Assembly (NCBI RefSeq): GCF_000497445.1
Contig: NZ_CM002285.1
Location: 2,270,764 to 2,334,763 of the forward strand
Direction of reading: 5' to 3'
DNA length: 64,000 nt
Source: Streptomyces roseochromogenus subsp. oscitans DS 12.976
GTDB lineage: Bacteria; Actinomycetota; Actinomycetes; Streptomycetales; Streptomycetaceae
How positions within the stretch are numbered: the stretch's first letter is position 1; each line of letters starts with the position of its first letter. The translations under genes and the position numbers were made by a program. Under the pieces are notes generated by a model. That model saw only the letters and a program-made list of their open reading frames with translations, did not search any database and had not been told where the DNA came from. Shown here one piece after another: positions 1 through 7,581 of this stretch.

Positions 1-31
1 TATCGCGCCAAACACCTCGAAAAACAGAATG

Positions 32-69
32 TGCGTCAAACGTGCGTCACATGCGTCGAATATGCGTCA
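32..69. repeat. Four TGCGTC direct repeats at helical spacing
   Basis: TGCGTC occurs four times (starting at 32, 43, 52 and 63), three copies continuing as TGCGTCA. Start-to-start spacing is 11, 9 and 11 bp, about one helical turn, so a protein could bind all copies on the same DNA face. On the other strand each unit reads TGACGCA-like. The block is AT-richer than its surroundings and lies outside any gene I can see, just past the 3' end of the RNA methyltransferase gene. It may belong to a promoter of a gene left of the window. Its function is unknown. Confidence 0.6.
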
Positions 70-125
70 AGATATCGCCCGTAACGCCCACACCGCACAT
101 AATGCACACTCGACGTAACAGCAGG

Positions 126-1454
126 TCAGCGGCCCTTTTCGGCAGGCTCAAGGATCGCGACGCACTCCACGTGATGCGTCATCGGAAACAGATCGAACGC
201 CCGCAGCGTCCGCACCCGATAGCCGCCCTCCTTGAAGTACCCCAAGTCCCTGGCCAGCGCAGCGGGATCGCAGGCGACGTAGGCGATGCGGCGGGCGGCC
301 AGGGAGGTGAGGTGGTTGACCGTCTGGCGGCCGGCGCCGGCGCGGGGTGGGTCCAGGACGATCAGGTCGACCTCGGTGATGCCCGTGCGCGGCAGGACCG
401 ACTCGACCTTGCCCTGTTCGATGCGGACCCGGGGGAACTCGGCGAGGTTGTGCCGGGCGTCCTCGACCGCCCGCTTGCCGGACTCGATGCCGAGGACGGC
501 GCCCTTCTCGCCGAGGCGGTCGGCGAGGGCGCCGGCGAAGAGGCCGACTCCGCAGTAGAGGTCCAGGGCCATCTCGCCCTTGCGCGGCAGGAGGCCTTGC
601 ATGACCGCCGTCACCAGCGTGTCCGCCGCCTTCGGGTGGACCTGCCAGAAGCCGCCGCCTCCGACGCGGTGGGTGCGGCCGTCCGCGCGTTCCCGGACGA
701 ACGGGCGGCCGTGGACGCGGTGCACGCCGCCGGACTTCTCGTCGACCCGCAGGACCGAGACCGGCTTGTCCAGTTCGACCAGGGGGAGGCGGGCGCCTGG
801 GCGCGGGGTCAGGATGACCTGGCGGTCCTGCGAACCCGTCGCCGCGATCGCCTCGACCGACTCCATACCGGTCCAGTCCCGCCGCTCGATGCCCAGCTCG
901 GTGACGCCGGAAGCCGCGATCATGCAGTGGTCGATGCGCTCGATCTCGTGCGAGCGGTGCCGGCGCAGGCCCGCGTGGCCTTCCGCGTCGACGGCGTACT
1001 GGACACGGGTGCGCCACTGCGGGACCTGGCCCGCGGGCAGCTTGTCACCCTCGGCCGGCATCACCGTGCCGTCCCAGCCGGCCTCCTCGGGCGTGAGACC
1101 CGCGAGCCGCTTGAGCTGCTCGGCGATCACCTCGCCCTTCAGTCGGCGCTGGGCGCCCGGCTTGGCGTGCTGCCAGTCGCAGCCGCCGCAGCGGCCGGGG
1201 CCGGCGAAGGGGCAGGGGGCCTCGATGCGGTCCTTGGAGGCCTCCAGGATCCGCACGGCGTCCGCGCGCAGGAAGCGGGCGCCCTCCTCACCCTCGGTCA
1301 CCTTCGCCACCACCCGCTCGCCCGGCAGCGCGTGCCGGACGAACAGCACCTGGCCCTCGGCGGTACGGGCGATGCAGTGGCCGCCGTGGGCGACGGGGCC
1401 GATCTCGACCTCGTACTCCTCGCCCACCAGAGACTTCGTCGGTTCTGCCTGCAT
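126..1454 (-). CDS. TRAM-domain class I SAM-dependent 23S rRNA/tRNA uracil-5-methyltransferase (TrmA/RlmD family)
   Basis: This 442-residue protein has the layout of RumA/TrmA enzymes, which methylate C5 of a uridine in rRNA or tRNA. An N-terminal TRAM-like OB domain (about residues 10-68) is followed by the cysteines of an iron-sulphur site (C81, C89, C92 and probably C177). The SAM-binding motif LDLYCGVGLF is at about 297-306, the DPPR motif at 369-372, the catalytic cysteine C395 in VACDP, and the general-base glutamate near E430. The chosen ATG has GGAG 10 bp upstream; a start 19 codons earlier is open but would add a sequence unlike the family. Which uridine is modified cannot be read from the sequence. 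Confidence 0.9.
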   Translation of the reverse strand: MQAEPTKSLVGEEYEVEIGPVAHGGHCIARTAEGQVLFVRHALPGERVVAKVTEGEEGARFLRADAVRILEASKDRIEAPCPFAGPGRCGGCDWQHAKPGAQRRLKGEVIAEQLKRLAGLTPEEAGWDGTVMPAEGDKLPAGQVPQWRTRVQYAVDAEGHAGLRRHRSHEIERIDHCMIAASGVTELGIERRDWTGMESVEAIAATGSQDRQVILTPRPGARLPLVELDKPVSVLRVDEKSGGVHRVHGRPFVRERADGRTHRVGGGGFWQVHPKAADTLVTAVMQGLLPRKGEMALDLYCGVGLFAGALADRLGEKGAVLGIESGKRAVEDARHNLAEFPRVRIEQGKVESVLPRTGITEVDLIVLDPPRAGAGRQTVNHLTSLAARRIAYVACDPAALARDLGYFKEGGYRVRTLRAFDLFPMTHHVECVAILEPAEKGR

Positions 1455-1557
1455 GGCGGGGTGACTCCAGATCCAGAAAGGGAAACGGCCGCAAACCGGC
1501 GGGCCGGACAACAGCCCACCAGTCTACGGCCTCGCCGCCCCGCCTCGGTCCCCGGCC

Positions 1558-1790
1558 GCCGACGGGTCGGTCCTTCGCCGGCGACCGCTCAGTCCTTGGT
1601 CACCGACGGCAGCTCAGTCCTGAGCCACTGACATCCCAGACCTCGCCACCGACGGCTCACACCTACGCCGACGGCCGCTCAGTCCTAGGCCACTGACATC
1701 CCAGACCTCGCCACCGACGACTCAGACCTACGTCGCCGACGGCTCAGACCGACGCCGGCGCCCCCTCAGTCCTTCGCCGCCGACGGCTGC
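1558..1790. repeat. Degenerate tandem repeats derived from the 3' end of the KimA-type gene
   Basis: The gap between the methyltransferase and the KimA-type transporter is filled with variants of a CTCAGTCCTN-CCGACGG unit of about 22-25 bp. Within it a 31-bp segment is repeated exactly at 1624-1654 and 1689-1719, a 65-bp step. The unit matches the last codons of the transporter gene (Ala-Lys-Asp-stop with the Ser-Ala-Ala before it), so the 3' end of the gene has apparently been copied several times past its stop. Most copies, read on the minus strand, again contain TGA. No other gene is visible here. Confidence 0.75.
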
Positions 1791-3820
1791 TTGGGTCGCT
1801 CCACGGCCGGGCCGCGGCGCACCGCGCCCGGTGCGCTCCACTCCTGTCTCTTGCGGGCGCGCAGCTTGGCCGCCTCCGAGGAGGCCAGCTGGTAGGGGAC
1901 GGAGGTGACCATCACGCCGGGCGTGAACAGCAGGCGGCCCTTCAGGCGCAGGGCGCTCTGGTTGTGCAGCAGATGCTCGTACCAGTGGCCGACCACGTAC
2001 TCGGGGATGATCACCGAGACCGCGTCGCGCGGGGACTCCTTGCGCAGGCTCTTGACGTACTCGATCACCGGGCGGGTGACCTCGCGGTACGGCGAGTCCA
2101 GCACCTTCAGTGGTACGTCGATGCCGCGCCGCTCCCACTCCTCGCGCAGCGCCTTGGTCTCGGCCGCGTCGACGTTGACCGTCAGTGCCTCCAGGGTGTC
2201 CGAGCGCATCAGCTTGGCGTAGGCCAGGGCGCGGAGGGTAGGGCGGTGGATCTTCGAGATCAGCACCACCGAGTGGACGCGGGACGGGCGGACCAGGTCG
2301 TCGTCGTCCGGCTCCTCGGGGGCCGCGATCTCCTCGGCCACGCCGTCGTAGTGCTTCCGGATCGCGGTCATCGTCGCGTAGAAGATGCACATGCCGAGCA
2401 GGGCCACCCAGGCACCGTGCGTGAACTTGGTGACCAGGACGACGACCAGCACCAGACCGGTGAAGAAGGCACCGAACGCGTTGATCGCACGGGAGCGGAT
2501 CATGTGGCTGCGCTTGCCCGGGTCCTTCTCGACCGCCAGGTGCCGGTTCCAGTGCCGGACCATGCCGGTCTGGCTGAGCGTGAAGGACACGAACACGCCG
2601 ACGATGTACAGCTGGATGAGACGGGTCGAGTCGGCGCCGTAGAGGACCGTCAGCAGGGTCGCCGCGCCGGCCAGCAGCACGATGCCGTTGGAGAAGGCGA
2701 GGCGGTCGCCGCGGGTGTGCAGCTGGCGCGGCAGGTAGCGGTCCTGGGCGAGGATCGAGCCGAGCAGCGGGAAGCCGTTGTACGCCGTGTTCGCCGCCAG
2801 GAACAGGACCAGGGCCGTGGCCGCGGCCAGGACGACGAACAGGAAGCTGCCCTTGCCGAAGACCGCCTCGGCGACCTGGGAGATCACCGGGTTCTGGACA
2901 TAGCCGGAGCCCAGCGGGTGGCCGCCCCGGATCAGGTCGGTGGCCGGGTTCTCGGCCATGCGGACCTTGGTCGTCATGGCCAGGGCGATGATGCCGCAGA
3001 ACATGGTGACGGCAAGCCCGCCCATCAGCGCGAGCGTGGTCGCCGCGTTCTTCGACTTGGGCTTGCGGAAGGCCGGGACGCCGTTGGAGATCGCCTCCAC
3101 ACCGGTCAGCGCGGCACAGCCGGAGGAGAAGGCGCGCAGCAGGAGGAAGACGAGGGCGAAGCCCGCCAGGCCCTGGTGCTCGGCCTTGATCTCAAATGCC
3201 GCCGTAGGTGCGCGCATGGTGTCGCCGAGGACCAGGCCCCGGAACGCGCCCCACGCGATCATGACGAAGACGCCGCCGACGAACACGTACGTCGGGATCG
3301 CGAAGAGCTTGCCGGACTCCTTCACGCCGCGCAGGTTCATCAGCGTCAGCAGCACGATCACGGCGACCGCGCACAGCACCTTGTGCTCGACCACGAAGGG
3401 GATCGCGGAGCCGAGGTTCTCGATGCCGGAGGCGATGGAGACGGCGACGGTGAGGACGTAGTCCACGAGCAGGGCGCTGGCGACCGTCAGGCCGGCCTTG
3501 GGGCCCAGGTTGGTGGTGGCGACCTCGTAGTCGCCACCGCCGCTCGGGTAGGCGTGGACGTTCTGGCGGTAGGAGGCGACCACGGTGAACATCAGCACGA
3601 CGACCGCGACGGCGATCCAGGGGCTGAAGTGGTACGCCGACACGCCCGCGATGGACAGGACCAGCAGGACCTCGCCCGGTGCGTAGGCGACGGAGGACAG
3701 CGGGTCGGAGGCGAAGACGGGGAGTGCGATGCGCTTCGGCAGGAGCGTTTCGCCCAGCCGGTCACTGCGCAGTGCGCGCCCGATCAGGATCCGTTTGGGC
3801 ACGTCGGTCAGTTTGGACAC
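1766..3820 (-). CDS. kimA: KimA-type APC-superfamily potassium transporter
   Basis: About 684 residues with some 12 hydrophobic segments and a soluble C-terminal domain of about 180 residues. Motifs agree with Bacillus subtilis KimA (YdaO) as I remember it: ASDPLSSVAYAP near the N-terminus (37-48), YPSGGGDY, FSSGCAALTGVEAISNGVPAF, LAANTAYNGFP, GDRLAFSNGI and, in the cytoplasmic tail, LLHNQSAL. KimA is a high-affinity K+/H+ symporter inhibited by c-di-AMP. Annotation pipelines often call this family amino-acid permease. Two RCK proteins and KdpDE nearby fit potassium transport. The GTG start has no clear ribosome site, but TACCAT lies 8 bp before it, so a leaderless mRNA is possible. The open frame runs 64 codons further upstream and would overlap the small divergent gene. 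Confidence 0.8.
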   Translation of the reverse strand: MSKLTDVPKRILIGRALRSDRLGETLLPKRIALPVFASDPLSSVAYAPGEVLLVLSIAGVSAYHFSPWIAVAVVVLMFTVVASYRQNVHAYPSGGGDYEVATTNLGPKAGLTVASALLVDYVLTVAVSIASGIENLGSAIPFVVEHKVLCAVAVIVLLTLMNLRGVKESGKLFAIPTYVFVGGVFVMIAWGAFRGLVLGDTMRAPTAAFEIKAEHQGLAGFALVFLLLRAFSSGCAALTGVEAISNGVPAFRKPKSKNAATTLALMGGLAVTMFCGIIALAMTTKVRMAENPATDLIRGGHPLGSGYVQNPVISQVAEAVFGKGSFLFVVLAAATALVLFLAANTAYNGFPLLGSILAQDRYLPRQLHTRGDRLAFSNGIVLLAGAATLLTVLYGADSTRLIQLYIVGVFVSFTLSQTGMVRHWNRHLAVEKDPGKRSHMIRSRAINAFGAFFTGLVLVVVLVTKFTHGAWVALLGMCIFYATMTAIRKHYDGVAEEIAAPEEPDDDDLVRPSRVHSVVLISKIHRPTLRALAYAKLMRSDTLEALTVNVDAAETKALREEWERRGIDVPLKVLDSPYREVTRPVIEYVKSLRKESPRDAVSVIIPEYVVGHWYEHLLHNQSALRLKGRLLFTPGVMVTSVPYQLASSEAAKLRARKRQEWSAPGAVRRGPAVERPKQPSAAKD

Positions 3821-3981
3821 GACAGAGGATGGTAGGCCGTCGACCGGCCACTGGCCCACCCGGTGTCTGAGATCTGCCTCACGAGTGAAATCAGGGGCGC
3901 ACTGAACTGCGGATTCCGTGGTCCGCGCGCTCCCCGTGCCTAGATGGCAGACCCCGTCCGTCATCGCACCTCGGAGGTCCC

Positions 3982-4119
3982 ATGCCCGCGACCGCGGAGC
4001 TGATCGGGGCACTGCTCGCCCTGCTCGGCCTCGGAATCCTGACCCTGTGCAGCGTGCGCAGTATCACTCGGCGGCGCCCGCCCCCGGCGATCACCCCGCT
4101 CGCCGACCCGGACGGCTGA
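3982..4119 (+). CDS. 45-residue single-span membrane peptide upstream of trkA pair
   Basis: A short gene with a GGAGG ribosome site 4 bp before ATG. The product has one hydrophobic segment (about residues 7-24, rich in Leu, Gly and Ile), then a basic RSITRRR stretch and a Pro-rich tail, so the N-terminus is probably outside and the tail cytoplasmic. It lies between the divergent KimA-type transporter and the first TrkA gene, in the same direction as the latter. By size and position it resembles small subunits of K+ systems such as KdpF, but there is no clear sequence match, so a role in potassium uptake is inference from context. Confidence 0.65.
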   Translation: MPATAELIGALLALLGLGILTLCSVRSITRRRPPPAITPLADPDG

Positions 4120-4263
4120 CGCCGCCCACACGCATGATCGCGGACCGTGATCACGCCGAACCGGCGTAGGGGGTGCCCACCTCCCTGCGCGCGTGTGTAG
4201 CTTTGGGCGTCGGTCTGAGACCCTGATGCTGAGCAGTAACTTTTGGACACCGGAAGGACGGTC

Positions 4264-4935
4264 GTGCACATCGTCATCATGGGCTGCGGAAGAGTGGGTT
4301 CCGCTCTTGCCCAGACCCTGGAGCAACAGGGCCACACGGTCGCCGTGATCGACCAGGACCCCACCGCCTTCCGCCGACTGGGCCCGGGATTCGGCGGTCG
4401 CCGGGTCACCGGGGTCGGCTTCGACCAGGACACCCTGCGCGAGGCGGGCATCGAGGAGGCCGGCGCCTTCGCCGCCGTCTCCAGCGGTGACAACTCCAAC
4501 ATCATCTCCGCGCGTGTGGCCCGCGAGATGTTCGGCGTGGAGAACGTCGCCGCCCGTATCTACGACCCGCGCCGCGCCGAGGTCTACCAGCGCCTGGGCA
4601 TCCCCACCGTGGCCACGGTGCGCTGGACGGCCGACCAGATGCTGCGCCGGCTGCTGCCGTCGGGTGCCGAGCCGCTGTGGCGCGACCCCACCGGCGGGGT
4701 GCAGCTCGCCGAGGTGCACGCCTCCCCCAAGTGGGTCGGCCACAAGATCAGCAAGCTGCAGGAGGAGACGGGCGTCCGCGTGGCGTTCCTGACCCGCCTG
4801 GGCGAGGCGATCCTGCCGACCTCGCAGACGGTGCTGCAGGAGGGCGACCTCGTGCACGTGATGATGCGGACGGACGACGTGGACGAGGTCGAAGCGTCGT
4901 TCGCCCAGGGTCCGGAAGAGGAGGGCGGTCACTGA
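4264..4935 (+). CDS. trkA: TrkA/RCK NAD-binding potassium channel regulator, first copy
   Basis: A 223-residue cytoplasmic protein with an N-terminal Rossmann fold (RCK_N): GCGRVG at residues 7-12 and the acidic end of the second strand at IDQD. A C-terminal RCK_C/TrkA_C domain (about 135-215) has the usual WVGHKISKL and EEGDLVHVM elements. Such proteins gate Trk/Ktr channels or related transporters in response to NAD(H) or ATP, and in other bacteria RCK_C domains bind c-di-AMP. The GTG start is preceded by GGAAGG at 6 bp. The stop overlaps the next gene's start as ATGA, so the two are translated together. No TrkH/KtrB channel gene is in the window; the neighbouring KimA-type transporter is the obvious candidate partner. 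Confidence 0.9.
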   Translation: MHIVIMGCGRVGSALAQTLEQQGHTVAVIDQDPTAFRRLGPGFGGRRVTGVGFDQDTLREAGIEEAGAFAAVSSGDNSNIISARVAREMFGVENVAARIYDPRRAEVYQRLGIPTVATVRWTADQMLRRLLPSGAEPLWRDPTGGVQLAEVHASPKWVGHKISKLQEETGVRVAFLTRLGEAILPTSQTVLQEGDLVHVMMRTDDVDEVEASFAQGPEEEGGH

Positions 4936-5606
4936 TGAGGGTCGCCATTGCCGGAGCCGGCGCCGTCGGCCGCTCGATCGCGGCCGAGCTGCTGGAGAAC
5001 GGCCACGAGGTCCTGCTCGTCGACAAGGCCCCGACCGCCATCTCGGTGGAGCGGGTGCCGCAGGCGGAGTGGCTGCTGGCCGACGCCTGCGAGATCACCT
5101 CCCTGGACGAGGCGGCGCTGCAGCGCTGCAACGTCGTCATCGCCGCGACCGGCGACGACAAGGTCAACCTGGTCGTCTCGCTGCTCGCCAAGACGGAGTA
5201 CGGCGTCCCGCGCGTCGTCGCCCGCGTCAACAACCCGAAGAACGAATGGCTGTTCAACGAGGCCTGGGGCGTGGACGTGGCGGTCTCCACCCCGCGTCTG
5301 ATGTCGGCCCTGGTCGAGGAGGCGGTCTCGGTCGGCGACCTGGTCCGTCTGCTCCGCTTCAGCCACGGTGACGCCAACCTCGTCGAGCTGACCCTGCCCG
5401 AGGAGTCGGCCCTGGCCGGCACCCAGGTCGGCGACGTCGAGTGGCCGGAGGACACCTCCCTGGTCACGATCATCCGCGGCACCCGCGTCCTGACCCCCTC
5501 CAAGGAGGACTCCCTGGAGGCGGGCGACGAACTCCTCTTCGTGGCGGCTCAGGCCCGGGAGGAGCAGCTGGAGGAGCTGCTGTCGGTGCGGCGGGAAGAG
5601 TCCTGA
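4935..5606 (+). CDS. trkA: TrkA/RCK NAD-binding potassium channel regulator, second copy
   Basis: The second RCK protein, 223 residues, has GAGAVG at 7-12, VDKAP at the end of strand 2, and a C-terminal TrkA_C domain ending in EAGDELLFV. It is a paralogue of the preceding gene. Paired small RCK proteins (CeoB/CeoC type) form hetero-octameric rings in actinobacteria. The ATGA overlap ensures coupled synthesis. A strong hairpin follows the stop, so this ends the rightward unit. Confidence 0.9.
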   Translation: MRVAIAGAGAVGRSIAAELLENGHEVLLVDKAPTAISVERVPQAEWLLADACEITSLDEAALQRCNVVIAATGDDKVNLVVSLLAKTEYGVPRVVARVNNPKNEWLFNEAWGVDVAVSTPRLMSALVEEAVSVGDLVRLLRFSHGDANLVELTLPEESALAGTQVGDVEWPEDTSLVTIIRGTRVLTPSKEDSLEAGDELLFVAAQAREEQLEELLSVRREES

Positions 5607-5619
5607 CGCAGACGGCGAA

Positions 5620-5645
5620 GGGCGCCCCTGTTGCCAGGGGCGCCC
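5620..5645. terminator. Bidirectional hairpin between trkA and DUF3159 genes
   Basis: A perfect 11-bp inverted repeat, GGGCGCCCCTG with TTGC loop, lies between two convergent genes and can stop transcription from both sides. There is no long T run, as is usual for Streptomyces. Confidence 0.8.
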
Positions 5646-5667
5646 GTCGCCGTCGTACGACCGCTGT

Positions 5668-6435
5668 CTACGCGTCCCTGCGGTGCCGTCCGCCGGACAC
5701 GTCACCGCCCTCGGCGGCCAGCGCGGCCTTGCGCTCCTGCTCGGCCTTCTCCTCCGCCTCCATCTCCGCGAACACGTCGATCGGCGCGGGCGCCTTCGCC
5801 AGGAAGACCCAGGTGAGCCAGACCGCCAGCAGGAACGGCGGGATCTTCAGGGCGACCAGGACCCAGCCGAGCTTGGTGGTGTCGGACCACCAGTAGAGCG
5901 GGAAGAGGATCGCGCACTTGGCGAGCAGGATCAGGCCCCAGGCCCAACTCGCCTTCGCGTAGGCCTTCTTGCGGCCGGGGTTGCGGGTGCGCCAGGAGAG
6001 GTTCTCCTTGAAGACCGGGCCGAGGATGAGACCGATCAGCGGCACACCGGCGAGGGTCGTCACGATGTACGCCACCGCCAGGCCCAGCGTGTAGAGCATG
6101 CCGGGGAGGTAGAAGTCCTTGGCGTTGCCGGTGAACATCGCGAACACGACACCGAAGGCCACCCCGAACACACCACTGAAGGCGTGCTTGACGGTGTCCC
6201 TCATGGCGAGCCGGACCACGACCAGGACGAGAGAGACGATCAGCGCGGCGATCGCCGACACGTGCAGGTTCTTGTTGACCGTGAAGATCGCGACGAAGAG
6301 CAGGCCCGGCACGACCGTCTCGACCATGCCACGGACCCCGCCGAACGCCTCGAACAGCGCGGCCTCGGTCACCGCCCGGGCGTCGTCGGTCGGCGCCTGA
6401 CCGGCGTCTTCGGTCGGCTTGTCGAGGGACGTCAC
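5668..6435 (-). CDS. DUF3159 multi-pass membrane protein
   Basis: A 255-residue protein with about five or six hydrophobic segments between residues 40 and 215, a soluble N-terminus and a charged Glu/Lys-rich tail. It looks like the actinobacterial DUF3159 family, whose function is not known. The GTG start is 3 bp downstream of the stop of the OB-fold gene, so the two form one unit. It is convergent with the trkA pair and shares its terminator. Closeness to K+ genes may be coincidental. Confidence 0.8.
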   Translation of the reverse strand: MTSLDKPTEDAGQAPTDDARAVTEAALFEAFGGVRGMVETVVPGLLFVAIFTVNKNLHVSAIAALIVSLVLVVVRLAMRDTVKHAFSGVFGVAFGVVFAMFTGNAKDFYLPGMLYTLGLAVAYIVTTLAGVPLIGLILGPVFKENLSWRTRNPGRKKAYAKASWAWGLILLAKCAILFPLYWWSDTTKLGWVLVALKIPPFLLAVWLTWVFLAKAPAPIDVFAEMEAEEKAEQERKAALAAEGGDVSGGRHRRDA

Positions 6436-6438
6436 CGG

Positions 6439-6837
6439 CTACTCCCGTCCGAGGGGTCGCAGTTCGTATTTGGGGTTGAACAGCACGCGGCGGCCCCGGC
6501 TCATCGAGATCCGGCCCGATGCGATCAGCTTGCGCCCCGGTTCTATGCCCACGATGGAACGCCTGCCGAGCCACACCACGTCCAGCGCGGCGGAGCCGTC
6601 GAACAGCTCGGCTTCCAGGGCGGGGACCCCGGCGCGCGGTCGCAAGGTAACCGTGCGCAAGGTACCAGTTACGGTGACGATCTGCCGGTCGTGGCAGTCA
6701 CCGATCTTGGTACAGCCCGCTGTCTCGGCGTCCTCGCGCAGCTCCTCGGACTCCAGGTCCTCCTGCGACGAGGAGAGCCGGTCGAGCATGCGCCGGAACC
6801 GGCCGGCCGGCTTTTCGGATCGAGGAACAGCACTCAT
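6439..6837 (-). CDS. OB-fold nucleic-acid-binding protein
   Basis: A 132-residue protein. Residues about 45-130 form an OB-fold with the pattern VTVTGTLRTVTLRPRAGVPALEAELFDGSAALDVVWLGRR, where the last part resembles the ssDNA/tRNA-binding core of RecG and RecJ wedge domains. The N-terminal third is charged and probably flexible. I started at the second in-frame ATG because the extra seven codons upstream lack a ribosome site. It is cotranscribed with the DUF3159 gene. The exact nucleic-acid target is not known. Confidence 0.8.
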   Translation of the reverse strand: MSAVPRSEKPAGRFRRMLDRLSSSQEDLESEELREDAETAGCTKIGDCHDRQIVTVTGTLRTVTLRPRAGVPALEAELFDGSAALDVVWLGRRSIVGIEPGRKLIASGRISMSRGRRVLFNPKYELRPLGRE

Positions 6838-6894
6838 ACGTGAAGCGTACCGGGGCACACCGACGGCACCGTAGCCCAGCTCACTTCCGAGCCC

Positions 6895-7581
6895 TCACTT
6901 CTCGAACCGGTATCCCATCCCCGGCTCCGTGATGAAGTGCTTCGGGTGCGACGGGTCCGTCTCCAGCTTGCGGCGCAGCTGGGCCATGTATACGCGCAGG
7001 TAGTTGGTCTCGGTGCCGTACGACGGCCCCCACACCTCCTGCAGCAGCTGCTTCTGGCTGACCAGCCGGCCGGTGTTGCGGACCAGCACCTCCAGCAGAT
7101 GCCACTCGGTCGGGGTGAGCCGGACGTCCTTGCCGGCGCGGTTGACCTTCTTGGCGGCCAGGTCGACGGTGAAGCCCTCGGTCTCGACGGTCGTCAGGTC
7201 GTCGTCGCCGGGTCCGACCGGCTCGGCCCGGCGCACGGCGGCCCGCAGCCGGGCCAGCAGCTCGTCCATGCCGAAGGGCTTGGTGACGTAGTCGTCGGCG
7301 CCCGCGTCGAGCGCCTCCACCTTCTCGTCGGAGGAGTGCCGGGCGGACAGCACCAGGATGGGTACGCGCGTCCAGCCGCGCAGCCCCTTGATCACCTCGG
7401 TGCCGTCCATGTCGGGCAGACCCAGGTCGAGCACGACCACGTCGGGATGGCGGGAGGCGGCGAGTTCGAGGGCGGTCCTGCCGTCGGCGGCCGCGTCGAC
7501 CTCGTACTTGCGCGCCTTGAGGTTGATCACGAGGGCGCGCACGATCTGCGGCTCGTCGTCGACCACGAGCACCCGGGTCAT
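6895..7581 (-). CDS. kdpE: KdpE-type response regulator
   Basis: An OmpR/PhoB-family regulator of 228 residues. The receiver domain has acidic pocket D8-D9, phospho-acceptor D52 in VLDLGLPDMDG, and conserved K in VTKPF. The C-terminal winged helix has TPTEWHLLEVLVRN and the YLRVYMAQLRRKLE recognition region typical of KdpE. KdpE activates kdpFABC when K+ is low. The start codon overlaps the stop of kdpD as ATGA. No kdpFABC is in the window, so its target operon must lie elsewhere. Confidence 0.93.
   Translation of the reverse strand: MTRVLVVDDEPQIVRALVINLKARKYEVDAAADGRTALELAASRHPDVVVLDLGLPDMDGTEVIKGLRGWTRVPILVLSARHSSDEKVEALDAGADDYVTKPFGMDELLARLRAAVRRAEPVGPGDDDLTTVETEGFTVDLAAKKVNRAGKDVRLTPTEWHLLEVLVRNTGRLVSQKQLLQEVWGPSYGTETNYLRVYMAQLRRKLETDPSHPKHFITEPGMGYRFEK

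Noticed and set aside
1964..3835. 623-codon open frame on the plus strand opposite the KimA-type gene
   Set aside because: Its protein is Arg/Gly/Asp/His-rich and repetitive, the usual shadow of a GC-rich gene read in the complementary frame; the minus-strand gene has clear family motifs.
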